Positions 8,970 to 18,975 of a DNA stretch of 34,551 bases are shown here, piece after piece (the stretch's first letter is position 1; each line of letters begins with the position of its first letter). Origin of the DNA: Cyanobacteria bacterium SW_9_44_58. Its GTDB lineage: Bacteria > Cyanobacteriota > Cyanobacteriia > Cyanobacteriales > Rubidibacteraceae. The notes under the pieces were generated by a model that ran no database searches, had not been told where the DNA came from, and saw only the letters and a program-made list of their open reading frames with translations. The stretch covers positions 1 to 34,551 of the forward strand of contig PXPI01000098.1 in the NCBI GenBank assembly GCA_003021905.1, read 5' to 3'. A program made the translations under genes and the position numbers.

Positions 8970-9425
8970 GTGCTAAAAATTAATCATCAGGCTCTAATCA
9001 GCTGTTACCAGGCAATAAATCATCAGAATACTATGTCAAATTCGGAAACGTTAACTTTTCCCTCCTCAGTTCAGTTTTCTGCTGCCACCGAAACCGAATC
9101 TCGCCCTTGGGGCTCTTTTACCACACTCGAAGAAGGCAATGGCTATAAAATTAAACGCATTGAGGTAAAACCGGGCAATCGCCTTAGCCTTCAAATGCAC
9201 CACCATCGCAGTGAACATTGGATCGTTGTTTCTGGCACGGCTAAAGTAATTTGCGGGGATCACGAACACATCCTTACGAGCAATCAATCGACGTATGTTC
9301 CCCAATGTACTGCTCACCGTTTAGAAAATCCAGGGGTCATTGACTTAGTTCTCATTGAAGTGCAAAATGGAGAGTACTTGGGCGAAGATGATATTATTCG
9401 CTTCCAAGATGATTATGCTCGCTAG
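8970..9425 (+). CDS. Cupin-domain protein, type II mannose-6-phosphate isomerase-like
   Basis: A single-domain cupin of 151 residues. Motif 1 is visible as GNRLSLQMHHHRSEHWIVVSG (His-His-His then Glu, the usual metal ligands) and motif 2 as STYVPQCTAHRLENPG. The sequence around WGSF and the order of strands match the C-terminal cupin of GDP-mannose pyrophosphorylase/phosphomannose isomerase proteins, which often exists as a free protein in cyanobacteria. The catalytic role of the free form is not established. The start is uncertain: GTG 8970 has AGGGGA six bases upstream, while ATG 9033 removes 21 residues that look poorly conserved but lacks a good ribosome site. The A-type Fe-S carrier begins 2 bp after its stop, suggesting co-translation. 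Confidence 0.85.
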   Translation: MLKINHQALISCYQAINHQNTMSNSETLTFPSSVQFSAATETESRPWGSFTTLEEGNGYKIKRIEVKPGNRLSLQMHHHRSEHWIVVSGTAKVICGDHEHILTSNQSTYVPQCTAHRLENPGVIDLVLIEVQNGEYLGEDDIIRFQDDYAR

Positions 9426-9427
9426 CC

Positions 9428-9760
9428 GTGGAAATGATTCAAATTAGTCAAGCAGCTCAACAAGAAATTAGGCGGATTCAAAGTACCCGCGAGCAACTGA
9501 ATAGCTATCTTCGTCTTGATGTCAAAGAAGGTGGCTGTTCAGGACTTTACTATACGCTAAATTGGGAAACAGAAATTACCAGCCGCGATCGCGTTTATTC
9601 CCAAAAACATTTTTCTGTAATTATTGACGAACCAAGTCTGCCTTACCTGAACCAACTCACGCTAGACTATACTGAAGATTTGATGGGAGGGGGATTTCGT
9701 TTCAAAAATCCCCAAGCTTCTCAGAGCTGTAGTTGCGGCATTTCCTTCTCGTTAGAATAA
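9428..9760 (+). CDS. A-type iron-sulfur carrier (IscA/SufA/HesB family)
   Basis: A 110-residue A-type carrier that would accept and deliver Fe-S clusters. The three cluster-binding cysteines are present: Cys37 in KEGGCSGLYY, and Cys101 and Cys103 in SQSCSCGISF, separated by 63 residues as in the family. The usual CGCG is CSCG here. The start is a GTG two bases after the stop of the cupin gene; an ATG two codons later is an alternative. No own ribosome site is visible, so translation is probably coupled to the cupin gene. It could serve as any of IscA, SufA or ErpA; the sequence does not separate them. Confidence 0.9.
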   Translation: MEMIQISQAAQQEIRRIQSTREQLNSYLRLDVKEGGCSGLYYTLNWETEITSRDRVYSQKHFSVIIDEPSLPYLNQLTLDYTEDLMGGGFRFKNPQASQSCSCGISFSLE

Positions 9761-9778
9761 GCTGCTTAGTCTCATTGA

Positions 9779-9808
9779 TTGACAACCCGATACAAATCGG
9801 GATAAAAT
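9779..9808 (+). promoter_or_regulatory. Promoter of the str ribosomal operon with an internal dyad
   Basis: TTGACA (9779-9784) and TAAAAT (9803-9808) are separated by 18 bp, a strong housekeeping-sigma promoter 75 bp before the rpsL ATG. The spacer contains a perfect inverted repeat, CCCGAT (9786-9791) and ATCGGG (9796-9801), which could be an operator. Confidence 0.7.
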
Positions 9809-9882
9809 GGGATGCTGTTGAATCATACTTTAGGCGACAGAGCACATCAAAATTTGAAACAGGAATTGTCTAAAGCTAACTC

Positions 9883-10254
9883 ATGCCCACAATCCAACAA
9901 CTGATCCGCAAAGAACGGTCAAAACTTAAGCAGCCAACCAAATCGCCCGCCCTGAAACAATGTCCGCAACGGCGAGGCGTTTGCACGCGCGTTTATACAG
10001 CAACGCCCAAAAAACCAAATTCTGCCCTGCGGAAAGTAGCAAGGGTGCGTCTAACCTCTGGATACGAAGTCACTGCCTATATTCCAGGGATTGGCCATAA
10101 TTTACAAGAACACTCAGTAGTCTTAATTCGAGGTGGCCGGGTTAAGGATTTACCTGGCGTTCGCTATCACATTGTTCGCGGTACGCTTGACACCACAGGC
10201 GTGAAAGATCGTCGTCAAGGACGGTCAAAATACGGAACGAAACGCCCAAAATAA
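9883..10254 (+). CDS. rpsL: 30S ribosomal protein S12
   Basis: S12 sits at the decoding centre of the small subunit. The 123-residue protein has the invariant [17 protein letters not shown] segment (Lys43/Lys44) and [12 protein letters not shown] (Lys88, Asp89). These lysines are the classic sites where streptomycin resistance arises, and they are wild type here; the aspartate is the residue that is methylthiolated in other bacteria. It is the first gene of rpsL-rpsG-fusA-tuf-rpsJ, behind a good promoter, and has a leader of about 68 nt. No strong Shine-Dalgarno is visible next to the ATG. Confidence 0.99.
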   Translation: MPTIQQLIRKERSKLKQPTKSPALKQCPQRRGVCTRVYTATPKKPNSALRKVARVRLTSGYEVTAYIPGIGHNLQEHSVVLIRGGRVKDLPGVRYHIVRGTLDTTGVKDRRQGRSKYGTKRPK

Positions 10255-10275
10255 GCTCAATTTAGGAAATCGCTT

Positions 10276-10746
10276 ATGTCTCGTCGCAGTAACGTACAAA
10301 AAAGCCCAGTTCCCCCGGATCCAGTTTATAACAGCCGCTTAGTCAGCATGATGATCCGGCGGCTAATGATGGATGGAAAAAAATCACTGGCCTCAAACAT
10401 TTTGTATGAGGCATTTCAAATCGTTGAAGAAAAAACCAATAGTGATCCCTTAGAAACCTTTGAGCAAGCAGTGCGTAACGTCACTCCCCTAGTTCAAGTT
10501 AAAGCAAGACGCGTTGGTGGAGCCACCTATCAAGTGCCGATGGAGGTGCGTCCGGAAAGGGGAACCAGCTTAGCGTTGCGCTGGTTAGCGCAATATAGCC
10601 GCACTCGTTCCGGAAAAACCATGGCGGCGCGATTTGCCAATGAAATTATGGATGCCGCTAACGAAACGGGCAGCACAGTTCGGAAACGGGAAGAAACCCA
10701 TAAAATGGCGGAAGCTAACAAAGCGTTTGCCCATTATCGCTATTAA
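10276..10746 (+). CDS. rpsG: 30S ribosomal protein S7
   Basis: S7 nucleates assembly of the 30S head and contacts the E-site tRNA. The 156 residues match the normal length, with the N-terminal MSRR arm, the [22 protein letters not shown] segment and the conserved [12 protein letters not shown] strand-loop near residue 85. It follows rpsL by 21 bp, in the same operon. In other bacteria S7 can repress its own operon; I did not find a clear S7-binding structure in the rpsL-rpsG gap. Confidence 0.99.
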   Translation: MSRRSNVQKSPVPPDPVYNSRLVSMMIRRLMMDGKKSLASNILYEAFQIVEEKTNSDPLETFEQAVRNVTPLVQVKARRVGGATYQVPMEVRPERGTSLALRWLAQYSRTRSGKTMAARFANEIMDAANETGSTVRKREETHKMAEANKAFAHYRY

Positions 10747-10867
10747 AGGGAAAACTCCTCCAACTAAGGGTAGTCTGACCTAAGATGGAAATGTAAAAAA
10801 AGTTATAAAATTGTAAACAACGCCAAATGTATATCAAAACCAGCACTGCTCAAATAAGGAGGTCACT

Positions 10868-12943
10868 ATGGCGCGTAATATCCCCCTAGAACGAGTCCGC
10901 AATATCGGTATTGCGGCTCACATTGATGCTGGGAAAACCACCGCCACCGAACGGATTTTATATTACTCAGGGGTTGCCCATAAATTGGGGGAAGTTCATG
11001 ATGGGAATGCGGTAATGGACTGGATGTCTCAAGAAAAAGAAAGAGGCATTACCATTACAGCAGCAGCAATTAGTACCAGTTGGCTCGATCATAAAATTAA
11101 TATTTTGGATACCCCTGGCCATGTGGACTTTACCATTGAAGTGGAACGGTCCATGCGGGTTTTGGATGGTGTAATTACTGTTCTCTGTTCTGTGGGCGGG
11201 GTACAACCCCAAACAGAAACGGTGTGGCGCCAAGCAGAACGCTACACTGTGCCCAGGATTTGTTTCGTTAACAAAATGGATCGCACTGGCGCTAACTTTT
11301 ATAAAGTCTGTGACCAAGTATGCGATCGGCTCCGTTGCAACGCAGTTCCCATTCAACTTCCCATTGGGGCAGAAAGTGAGTTTTTAGGACTTGTTGACCT
11401 AGTGGGGATGAAAGCCTATATTTATAACAATGATTTGGGAACCGATATTTCCATCACTGATATTCCTGAAGACATGATGGAATTGGCTCAGGAATATCAT
11501 GGCAAACTTGTTGAGGCTGTTGCCGAAACTGACGAAGAACTCCTAGAGAAATATCTTGCAGAAGAAACCCTTAACGAAGATGAAATCCGCAATGGGCTGC
11601 GGAAAGGTACCTTAAATCGGGAAATTGTCCCCATGTTGTGTGGGTCGGCATTTAAAAATAAGGGCGTCCAATTGTTGCTGAACGCTGTCGTCGATTATCT
11701 GCCGGCCCCAACGGAAGTACCGCCTATTGAAGGAGTACTTCCGGATGGAACTGAAGCCACGCGCCCCTCTAGCGATGATGAACCGTTAGCGGCTCTTGCC
11801 TTTAAGGTAGCAGCAGATCCCTACGGACGTTTAACGTTTGTACGCGTTTATTCGGGGGTTTTAGAAAAAGGCAGCTATGTCTATAACGCCACCAAAGACA
11901 AAAAAGAACGGATCTCGCGCTTGATTGTAATGAAATCCAATGAGCGCATTGAAGTAGAGGAGCTGCGAGCAGGAGAGCTCGGCGCGATCGTTGGCTTGAA
12001 AAACACCACCACAGGGGATAGCCTTTGCGATGAAAACAATCCCATTATCCTAGAGTCTATCTACATTCCAGAACCAGTCATTTCGGTGGCGGTGGAGCCA
12101 AAAACCAAAGCAGACATGGAGAAACTCTCCAAAGCCTTGCAAGCGCTAGCCGACGAAGATCCCACCTTCCGGGTTAAAACTGACGAAGAAACCAACCAAA
12201 CGGTAATCTCAGGCATGGGGGAACTCCACTTGGAAGTTCTGGTGGACCGGATGTTGCGAGAATTCAATGTCGAAGCTAACATCGGTCAACCGCAAGTGGC
12301 GTATCGCGAAACGATTCGTCAATCCGGAAATGCAGAAGGAAAATTCATTCGACAAAGTGGCGGCAAAGGACAATACGGTCACGTCATCTTGGAAGTTGAA
12401 CCCGGAGAACCTGGTAGCGGCTTTGAGTTTACCTCTAAAATTGTCGGCGGGGTCGTTCCAAAAGAATATATTCCCTCTGTGGAAGAAGGGATCAAAGAAA
12501 CCTGCGAATCTGGTATATTAGCAGGTTATCCCATGATTGATTTGAAAGTAACATTAGTTGATGGGTCCTACCATGATGTAGATTCCTCGGAAATGGCTTT
12601 CAAAATTGCTGGCTCGATAGGAGTTCGAGAAGCCGTTCAAAAAGCGAACCCCGTCCTATTAGAGCCCATGATGAAAGTGGAAGTTGAAGTTCCCGAAGAT
12701 TTCTTAGGGGACGTAATGGGGGATATCAACTCTCGTCGCGGTCAAATCGATAATATGAATACTGAGGAGGGAATTGCCAAAATTACGGCAGAAGTACCTC
12801 TCGCCGAGATGTTTGGCTACGCCACCGACATCCGCTCGAAAACCCAAGGCCGCGGCTTATTTACAATGGAATTCAGCCACTACGCTGAAGTTCCCAATCA
12901 TGTCGCCGAAGCTATCATTGCAAAAACACAAGGGAACGCATAA
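10868..12943 (+). CDS. fusA: Translation elongation factor G
   Basis: EF-G is the GTPase that drives translocation and, with ribosome recycling factor, recycling. The 691-residue protein has G1 AHIDAGKTT (17-25), G3 DTPGH (81-85), G4 NKMD (135-138), the EF-G-specific G' region and domains II to V, including the GGKGQYGHV segment of domain IV. The ATG is preceded by AAGGAGG (10856-10862) with five-base spacing, the best ribosome site in the operon. The 121-bp gap after rpsG is longer than elsewhere in the operon and may hold an extra promoter, but none is convincing. Confidence 0.99.
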   Translation: MARNIPLERVRNIGIAAHIDAGKTTATERILYYSGVAHKLGEVHDGNAVMDWMSQEKERGITITAAAISTSWLDHKINILDTPGHVDFTIEVERSMRVLDGVITVLCSVGGVQPQTETVWRQAERYTVPRICFVNKMDRTGANFYKVCDQVCDRLRCNAVPIQLPIGAESEFLGLVDLVGMKAYIYNNDLGTDISITDIPEDMMELAQEYHGKLVEAVAETDEELLEKYLAEETLNEDEIRNGLRKGTLNREIVPMLCGSAFKNKGVQLLLNAVVDYLPAPTEVPPIEGVLPDGTEATRPSSDDEPLAALAFKVAADPYGRLTFVRVYSGVLEKGSYVYNATKDKKERISRLIVMKSNERIEVEELRAGELGAIVGLKNTTTGDSLCDENNPIILESIYIPEPVISVAVEPKTKADMEKLSKALQALADEDPTFRVKTDEETNQTVISGMGELHLEVLVDRMLREFNVEANIGQPQVAYRETIRQSGNAEGKFIRQSGGKGQYGHVILEVEPGEPGSGFEFTSKIVGGVVPKEYIPSVEEGIKETCESGILAGYPMIDLKVTLVDGSYHDVDSSEMAFKIAGSIGVREAVQKANPVLLEPMMKVEVEVPEDFLGDVMGDINSRRGQIDNMNTEEGIAKITAEVPLAEMFGYATDIRSKTQGRGLFTMEFSHYAEVPNHVAEAIIAKTQGNA

Positions 12944-12967
12944 TCTAGGAGATTTAAGGAATAACTC

Positions 12968-14197
12968 ATGGCACGCGAAAAATTTGAACGTACAAAAGAA
13001 CACGCCAACATTGGTACAGTCGGTCACGTTGACCACGGTAAAACAACCTTAACTGCTGCTTTGACATTGACCTTATCCTATTCGGGTCGAGCCAAAGCTC
13101 GTCAATATGAAGATATTGATACCGCTCCGGAAGAAAAAGCACGGGGAATTACCATTAACACGGCTCACGTAGAGTATGAGACCGATAAACGTCACTACGC
13201 TCACGTAGATTGTCCTGGGCACGCTGACTATGTCAAAAATATGATTACCGGCGCCGCCCAAATGGATGGGGCAATTCTCGTGGTTTCCGCCGCTGATGGT
13301 CCCATGCCTCAAACCCGTGAGCATATTCTCCTTGCCCGTCAGGTAGGAATTTCCAACTTAGTTGTTTTTCTGAATAAGGCGGATCAGGTTGATGATGAAG
13401 AACTGCTGGAATTAGTTGAATTAGAAGTTCGGGAACTGCTGAATGAATACGATTTTCCAGGAGATGAAATCCCGATCATTTCCGGTTCGGCACTAATGGC
13501 AGTGGAAGAACTCACCAAGAATCCGCAAATTGCCAGAGGCGAGAACAAGTGGGTTGATCCCATCTATGATTTAATGGATGCAGTGGACGATAATATTCCG
13601 ACGCCAGAACGGGATATTGATAAGCCCTTCTTGATGGCAGTGGAAGATGTGTTCTCGATTACCGGTCGTGGAACAGTCGCCACTGGTCGCATTGAGCGCG
13701 GCAAAGTTAAAGTCGGTGAAGAAGTAGAACTAATTGGTATTAACGACACTCGGAAAACAACAATCACCGGCGTAGAAATGTTCCAGAAAACCTTAGAGGA
13801 AGGAATAGCTGGTGACAATGTCGGTGTTCTACTCCGGGGGATTGAAAAAGATCAAGTTGAGCGGGGAATGGTAATCGCCAAACCTGGCTCAATTACCCCT
13901 CACACGAAGTTTGACGCCGAAGTTTATGTCCTGAAAAAAGAAGAAGGGGGTCGCCATACGCCATTTTTCGTTAACTATCGCCCTCAATTCTTTGTTCGTA
14001 CCACTGACGTCACCGGTACCATTGTTGGATTTACTGCTGATGATGGCAGTGCTGCAGAAATGGTCATGCCTGGCGATCGCGTCAGAATGACGGTAGAACT
14101 GATTTATCCCGTAGCTATTGAACAAGGTATGCGCTTTGCAATTCGTGAAGGCGGTCGTACCATTGGTGCCGGTGTGGTTTCTAAAATTGTAGAATAG
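12968..14197 (+). CDS. tuf: Translation elongation factor Tu
   Basis: EF-Tu brings aminoacyl-tRNA to the ribosome. It has G1 GHVDHGKTT (19-27), G2 region [14 protein letters not shown]3 DCPGH (81-85) and G4 NKAD (136-139). The length, 409 residues, is that of cyanobacterial and plastid EF-Tu, which carry an extra loop of about ten residues relative to Escherichia coli. AAGGA sits seven bases before the ATG. It follows fusA by 24 bp and is followed by a hairpin that may limit read-through into rpsJ. Confidence 0.99.
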   Translation: MAREKFERTKEHANIGTVGHVDHGKTTLTAALTLTLSYSGRAKARQYEDIDTAPEEKARGITINTAHVEYETDKRHYAHVDCPGHADYVKNMITGAAQMDGAILVVSAADGPMPQTREHILLARQVGISNLVVFLNKADQVDDEELLELVELEVRELLNEYDFPGDEIPIISGSALMAVEELTKNPQIARGENKWVDPIYDLMDAVDDNIPTPERDIDKPFLMAVEDVFSITGRGTVATGRIERGKVKVGEEVELIGINDTRKTTITGVEMFQKTLEEGIAGDNVGVLLRGIEKDQVERGMVIAKPGSITPHTKFDAEVYVLKKEEGGRHTPFFVNYRPQFFVRTTDVTGTIVGFTADDGSAAEMVMPGDRVRMTVELIYPVAIEQGMRFAIREGGRTIGAGVVSKIVE

Positions 14198-14217
14198 CTC
14201 ACTTCTATAACCGTTTT

Positions 14218-14252
14218 AGAGCAGCAGCGGCTTTTGTCCCTGTTGCTCTTTT
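14218..14252 (+). terminator. Hairpin after tuf, partial terminator inside the str operon
   Basis: AGAGCAGCAG (14218-14227) pairs with CTGTTGCTCT (14240-14249) with one mismatch around a 12-nt loop, followed by TTT (T-run 14249-14252). It stands 21 bp after tuf and about 130 bp before rpsJ, so it would either end most tuf transcripts or stabilise their 3' ends. A second, weaker C/G pair (CCCCC...GGGGG near 14264-14292) follows. Confidence 0.55.
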
Positions 14253-14382
14253 GTTCGCTTATTGCCCCCCTTAAACCTCTATTTATGGGGGAACTTTCAT
14301 GGTTTGATTAACAACCAAGCCTAATCACTTTCTTCCAACTGCTTGTGAACCTCGAAAACTGAATTAATCTGAATTATTAATT

Positions 14383-14700
14383 ATGGCAACTATCCAGCAA
14401 CAAAAAATTCGCATCCGTCTTAAAGGATTTGATCGTCGTTTACTCGATACCTCTTGCGACAAAATCGTCGATACGGCACAACGTACTGATGCCAACGCAG
14501 TGGGACCAATTCCGCTGCCGACAAAGCGCAAAGTCTACTGTGTGTTGCGTTCTCCTCACGTGAATAAAGACTCCCGAGAACATTTTGAAACGCGAACCCA
14601 TCGTCGGATTATTGATATCTATCAACCGTCTTCTAAAACCATTGATGCGTTGATGAAGCTTGATTTACCAGCAGGAGTAGATATTGAAGTGAAGTTATAA
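14383..14700 (+). CDS. rpsJ: 30S ribosomal protein S10
   Basis: S10 is a small-subunit head protein and, as NusE, part of transcription antitermination complexes. The 105 residues show the standard [16 protein letters not shown] start, [29 protein letters not shown] centre and [19 protein letters not shown] end. In cyanobacteria S10 is often the last gene of the str operon instead of the first of the S10 operon, as here. The 185-bp gap from tuf contains a hairpin, so rpsJ may be made at a lower level or from its own promoter. Confidence 0.99.
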   Translation: MATIQQQKIRIRLKGFDRRLLDTSCDKIVDTAQRTDANAVGPIPLPTKRKVYCVLRSPHVNKDSREHFETRTHRRIIDIYQPSSKTIDALMKLDLPAGVDIEVKL

Positions 14701-14718
14701 TTGAACGCCGATTATTTT

Positions 14719-14739
14719 CCCCCTTGATTAGGGGGTTTA
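14719..14739 (+). terminator. Intrinsic terminator after rpsJ
   Basis: CCCCCT (14719-14724) and AGGGGG (14730-14735) form a six-pair stem around a 5-nt loop, followed by TTTAGTTA. It lies 18 bp after the rpsJ stop and closes the str operon. Confidence 0.65.
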
Positions 14740-14752
14740 GTTAAATTAGGAC

Positions 14753-15166
14753 ATGGATGGAAAAAACTGGCCGATCCAAAATTTGCCTCGCCTCGACGAG
14801 ACAGTTGCCTCTCGCTTGCAAGAATTAGGCATTACAACGACTCAAGAATTACTCAAAAAAGCACAAAGCAATCGTGAAAAAGAAAAAATTGCCCATTATC
14901 TTGAACAAAAACCGCAACAAGTCAGTAAATGGGTGATAATGGCGGATTTAGCCCGAGTTCCCAGCGTTGGCTGTCAATATTGCGGGTTATTGCTGCATGC
15001 GGGGATTGGTTCCATTAAACAGTTAAGCCAAATGCATCCCCAAAAACTTCATCGCCAAGTGTTACACCTTCAGGTTTCTCTGTTTAAGCGACGAGATTAT
15101 TGTCCCTCTGTGGGAAGCATTCAACAGTGGATTCAACAAGCCAAACAATTGACAACTCATCATTAA
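14753..15166 (+). CDS. DUF4332 (helix-hairpin-helix) protein of unknown role
   Basis: A 137-residue soluble protein that fits the DUF4332 family. It reads as helix-hairpin-helix repeats: LPRLDETVASRLQELGITTTQELL (about 11-34) and ARVPSVGCQYCGLLLHAGIGSIKQLSQ (about 66-92). The second has the typical run of small residues in the hairpin followed by an AGI-type turn. Related folds bind nucleic acid without sequence preference, but no function is established for this group. The C-terminal half is basic and Gln/His rich. It starts just after the rpsJ terminator, with AGG two bases before the ATG, so it is probably transcribed separately or by read-through. Confidence 0.75.
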   Translation: MDGKNWPIQNLPRLDETVASRLQELGITTTQELLKKAQSNREKEKIAHYLEQKPQQVSKWVIMADLARVPSVGCQYCGLLLHAGIGSIKQLSQMHPQKLHRQVLHLQVSLFKRRDYCPSVGSIQQWIQQAKQLTTHH

Positions 15167-15239
15167 CCCCCCCAAAATTAGGAAAGAAATCGCAGGGAAC
15201 GAGGTTGAATAACATCCCTTTTATTCGGAATTAGTGATC

Positions 15240-16313
15240 ATGAACGAGACATTATTAGTGACTGGCGGGGCAGGTTTCATTGGTTCCAACTTTGTTCATT
15301 ATTGGTTAAGGAATCATCCCGATGATGCAGTGGTCGTGTTAGATGCACTGACTTATGCTGGGAATCGTGATAATCTCAAAGACTTAGAGAATAATCCCCA
15401 TTTTCATTTTGTAGAAGGCGATATCTGCGATCGCGCCCTGGTTGATGGGCTTCTTGAAAAATATAACATCAATATCATTGCCCATTTTGCAGCCGAATCC
15501 CACGTTGATCGCTCCATTTTAGCCCCTGACTCCTTTATTAAAACCAATGTCATGGGGACATTTACCCTGCTTGAAGCCTTCCGCAATTATTATCCGCAAT
15601 TAGATGGAAACGGACGATTTCTCCATGTTTCTACAGATGAAGTGTACGGTACCTTAGATGCTAATGATTCCGCTTTTCAGGAAACAACGCCCTATGCCCC
15701 CAACAGTCCTTATTCCGCTTCTAAAGCCGGGAGTGATCATTTGGTTCGCGCCTACTATTATACTTATGAACTTCCCACCTTAATTACCAATTGTTCCAAT
15801 AACTACGGCCCCTATCATTATCCCGAAAAACTCATTCCGTTGATATGCATTAATATTTTGTTGGGAAAATCCTTACCAGTTTATGGAGATGGTCAAAATG
15901 TTAGAGATTGGCTGTATGTTTTGGATCATTGTCGCGCCCTAGATACAGTTATTCAAAAGGGCAAGCCCGGCGAAACCTATAATATTGGCGGGAATAATGA
16001 AGTCAAAAATATCGAGTTGGTTAGAATGCTTTGTCAGTTAATGGACGAACTTGCCCCTGGCCTACCGGTATCTCCGGCACAAGAATTAATTACGTTTGTT
16101 AAAGATCGTCCCGGGCATGATCGTCGTTATGCCATCGATGCCAGTAAAATCCGAACGGAATTAGGTTGGGAACCTTCAGTAACGATTGAACAAGGATTAC
16201 GGCAAACTGTGCAATGGTATCTGGATAATCGCCATTGGTGGGAACCGTTATTATCCCAAGACTATCAAGCTTATTATCAACAAATGTATCACTCTCATTC
16301 GTCACAACTATAG
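15240..16313 (+). CDS. rfbB: dTDP-glucose 4,6-dehydratase
   Basis: An extended short-chain dehydrogenase that converts dTDP-glucose to dTDP-4-keto-6-deoxyglucose, the second step toward dTDP-L-rhamnose and related surface sugars. The NAD-binding GGAGFIG (9-15), catalytic Thr-Asp-Glu in STDEVYG (132-134) and the Tyr-x-x-x-Lys pair in YSASK (Tyr158, Lys162) are all present, as is the C-terminal [15 protein letters not shown] signature. I start it at ATG 15240 (357 aa); a GTG at 15234 adds two residues. No other rhamnose-pathway gene is next to it. Its last 19 bp overlap the convergent GT-C gene. Confidence 0.93.
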   Translation: MNETLLVTGGAGFIGSNFVHYWLRNHPDDAVVVLDALTYAGNRDNLKDLENNPHFHFVEGDICDRALVDGLLEKYNINIIAHFAAESHVDRSILAPDSFIKTNVMGTFTLLEAFRNYYPQLDGNGRFLHVSTDEVYGTLDANDSAFQETTPYAPNSPYSASKAGSDHLVRAYYYTYELPTLITNCSNNYGPYHYPEKLIPLICINILLGKSLPVYGDGQNVRDWLYVLDHCRALDTVIQKGKPGETYNIGGNNEVKNIELVRMLCQLMDELAPGLPVSPAQELITFVKDRPGHDRRYAIDASKIRTELGWEPSVTIEQGLRQTVQWYLDNRHWWEPLLSQDYQAYYQQMYHSHSSQL

Positions 16314-17950
16314 CGTTGATAAGGAATGCCAATGCGATAATAATTCGCGCGATCGCGCTGACATTTTCTAGTTTGATTTAAGTGCAATGTTTCCGGAAAT
16401 GCGACTTGTTTTAATCCAGTTCCAATTACCCAAACATTGGAAACCTTTAATGGCAATTGACTAATTTGATTCCAGATTTGATCATAGCCCTGATTGCGAT
16501 TGAGAAAGATAAATTTGCTAGTTAATGTTTCATTCCGAATATGATGGAGGGCTAAACCATAACTTAATCCTAGGGCTAAATCCATTTCATCTTGATAGCC
16601 CATAACAATTAAATTTGGTTCCGAAAATTGATTGAAGCGTTGTGCAGTCACCTCTGGTAAATAGGGTTTGAGAAAAAAAAGATTGGAAACGACAAATAAA
16701 CTGCTAATGATGCCTACTAATCCCGTTAGCCATGTTGGTTGATTAAGCTGTATTAATTGAAATTGCTTTGTCTGATTTGTTGCTAATTCCTGAAAAGATT
16801 GCGTTTTAGCTGTTAAAATTGCTCCTAACAGTGCACATACAGCAGGATAATAAACATAATTATAACGAGGCGCGATCGCGATATTTTTTTCTAATCCATA
16901 AATAATGAATAAAAATTGAAGCAATAGCAAGCTTAGATATAATGAAAGCGCTAATGTTGCTTTGCTAGTGGCATTACTCTGCAATAAATATCCATAGCGT
17001 ACACGAACTTGATAGAGTATCCATCCGCCAAAACTTAACATTCCAATTCCGGATAAAATTTGAATAAAAATCGATTGTTTTTCTACGGGAAAAGCCGACA
17101 TCATTACCAGAAATCCCAGCAATAATTGGTAAATGGGAGAAAATAAATCAACAGAAGGCAACCAATTTGTTTTGGCACTGGAAAAGTGAGTAATAACTGT
17201 GGGAAGCCAGGGCAAATAACTTAAAACAATACCAATCGTCACACTCAATAAAAATATTAATCGTCTCGGAGATTCCCAAAGAAAAAAGAAAAATAAAATA
17301 ATAATTTGGGCTGTAAAGGCAAGAAAGAAAAAATAATGGGTGTAACAACCTAAACTATTGGCAATTCCCCAAATCAACCAATATAAAATGGAATTGTGAG
17401 CCGGTTTTATAAGTTGGATTAAGGCAAAAAGAGCAATCGCAATTAAAATGAAAAGTAACGTATATTGTCGTGCTTCTTGGGATAAATAAACAGCAAATGG
17501 TGAAACTGCCATAAGGCCAGCAGCAACTAAACCGGCGTTTTCTGAAAAAGCCGTCCGATTGAGATGATATAATAATAAAATAGATAAAATCCCAAAAATT
17601 GCCGGTAAACTACGCAACTGAATCGCTAAAGAACTATCGAAAATGTTGAAACTTTGAGTAATGCCTAACCATTGGTGCATTAAACAAAAAAATAATGGGG
17701 GATGGGTTGATTGCTTTGCTAAAGCTTCCGCAATTACTGAGCAATTTTGCGATTGATAAGTAAAGAAATTGGGAATTTCTTGAATGGAAAAAACGGTTTC
17801 GCGGGGAATCACTTGATACCCTTGTCCCAAAGTAAATAAACCAGTAATAATTTCATCTAACCATAGCGATTTTTCGGCTAAATTGGTAAACCTTAAAACT
17901 CCCCCCAATAAAAAAAAACTAAATAAAATCAAGCGTTTTTGATAAGCCAT
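16295..17950 (-). CDS. Polytopic GT-C glycosyltransferase (GT39/ArnT-like)
   Basis: A 551-residue membrane protein with about ten to twelve hydrophobic helices and the GT-C signature after the first one: SLWLDE (Asp32/Glu33), followed in the next loop by THPPLFF (82-88). This pattern is that of dolichol- or polyprenol-phosphate sugar-dependent transferases of the protein O-mannosyltransferase/ArnT superfamily. The likely job is transfer of a lipid-linked sugar to a glycan or protein outside the cytoplasm; the acceptor is unknown. The C-terminal 130 residues form a soluble domain after the last helix (near residue 425). It begins 36 bp from the rsmH ATG in the divergent direction and overlaps rfbB by 19 bp at the 3' end. 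Confidence 0.82.
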   Translation of the reverse strand: MAYQKRLILFSFFLLGGVLRFTNLAEKSLWLDEIITGLFTLGQGYQVIPRETVFSIQEIPNFFTYQSQNCSVIAEALAKQSTHPPLFFCLMHQWLGITQSFNIFDSSLAIQLRSLPAIFGILSILLLYHLNRTAFSENAGLVAAGLMAVSPFAVYLSQEARQYTLLFILIAIALFALIQLIKPAHNSILYWLIWGIANSLGCYTHYFFFLAFTAQIIILFFFFLWESPRRLIFLLSVTIGIVLSYLPWLPTVITHFSSAKTNWLPSVDLFSPIYQLLLGFLVMMSAFPVEKQSIFIQILSGIGMLSFGGWILYQVRVRYGYLLQSNATSKATLALSLYLSLLLLQFLFIIYGLEKNIAIAPRYNYVYYPAVCALLGAILTAKTQSFQELATNQTKQFQLIQLNQPTWLTGLVGIISSLFVVSNLFFLKPYLPEVTAQRFNQFSEPNLIVMGYQDEMDLALGLSYGLALHHIRNETLTSKFIFLNRNQGYDQIWNQISQLPLKVSNVWVIGTGLKQVAFPETLHLNQTRKCQRDRANYYRIGIPYQRYSCDE

Positions 17951-17986
17951 ACCAAACCAAAACTGTCGTTATTTTCCGATGAAGCA

Positions 17987-18877
17987 ATGAATCAAGTTAA
18001 TTATAATTATCAATCTTTTTTCCATATTCCCGTTTTAATTGACGCTGTTATTGAGGGATTAGATATTAAAGAGAATGGGCATTATTTAGATGCAACTGTT
18101 GGCGGTGGCGGCCATAGCAATTTAATTTTAAAAACAGCAAAAAATGTCAAAATTACCGCCTTAGACCAAGATAAAAGCGCGATCGCGGCAACGAAAGAAA
18201 AACTAACCTTTGCCAATCGAAATCAAGTTGAATTTTATCATATTAATTTTGCCAATTATGATCCCAATGGTCAAAAATTTGATGGCATTCTGGCTGACTT
18301 AGGCGTCAGTTCGACGCAACTCGATACGACTGAGAGAGGGTTTAGTTTTCAAAAAGAAGCCAGTCTCGATATGCGAATGAATCCGGATCAATCCTTAACC
18401 GCAAGTGAGATTATTAATTATTGGGAAGAAAAGCGTTTGACCGATATTTTTTATCAGTATGGGGAAGAAAGATATTCTCGGAAAATTGCTAGGAAAATTA
18501 TCCAACAGCGTCCTTTTTATAGCACAACCGAATTAGCTAGCGCGATCGCGCTTTGTTTTCCCCCTAAACAGCGCTATGGCCGCATTCATCCGGCAACTCG
18601 CATCTTTCAAGCCCTCCGCATTGCTGTTAACAACGAATTAGACAACTTAAAAACGTTTCTTCAATTGTCTCCCAACTGGTTAAAACTAGACGGAAGACTG
18701 GTTATTATTAGCTTTCATAGCCTAGAAGATCGGTTGGTTAAACACAGTTTCCGGGAACATTCTCAACTGGAAGTTATAACCAAAAAACCCATTACAGCGA
18801 CTGCCCAACAGAAGCAGGAAAACTCTCGCGCTCGCTCTGCTAAGCTGAGAATCGCTAAAAAATTAATGCCAAACTAG
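17987..18877 (+). CDS. rsmH: 16S rRNA (cytosine-1402-N4)-methyltransferase RsmH
   Basis: RsmH (MraW) methylates C1402 in the decoding centre with SAM. Motif I ATVGGGGHS (36-44), ALDQDKSAI (58-66), the family-specific LADLGVSSTQLD (102-113), RGFSF (117-121) and DMRM (128-131) are present, followed by the inserted helical domain with HPATRIFQALRIAVN. I use ATG 17987 (296 aa). The frame continues upstream to a TTG at 17939, but that would overlap the divergent GT-C start and adds an unconserved leader. It is not next to ftsI/mur genes, as is common in cyanobacteria. Confidence 0.95.
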   Translation: MNQVNYNYQSFFHIPVLIDAVIEGLDIKENGHYLDATVGGGGHSNLILKTAKNVKITALDQDKSAIAATKEKLTFANRNQVEFYHINFANYDPNGQKFDGILADLGVSSTQLDTTERGFSFQKEASLDMRMNPDQSLTASEIINYWEEKRLTDIFYQYGEERYSRKIARKIIQQRPFYSTTELASAIALCFPPKQRYGRIHPATRIFQALRIAVNNELDNLKTFLQLSPNWLKLDGRLVIISFHSLEDRLVKHSFREHSQLEVITKKPITATAQQKQENSRARSAKLRIAKKLMPN

Positions 18878-18975
18878 GCAACGATTCAATATCGCTTAAG
18901 CTAAAATAGCGTTAACAAAACTAGCCTGTGCTACCATCTTGAGTAACATTAATTTCACTTGTTTCTTTTGAACCC

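Noticed and set aside
10967-11356. 129-codon frame antisense to fusA
   Set aside because: Antisense to highly conserved EF-G codons; such long shadows arise from biased codon use.
17939-17986. TTG-started longer RsmH
   Set aside because: Would overlap the divergent GT-C start and adds an unconserved leader; ATG 17987 starts near the conserved FHIPVL block.
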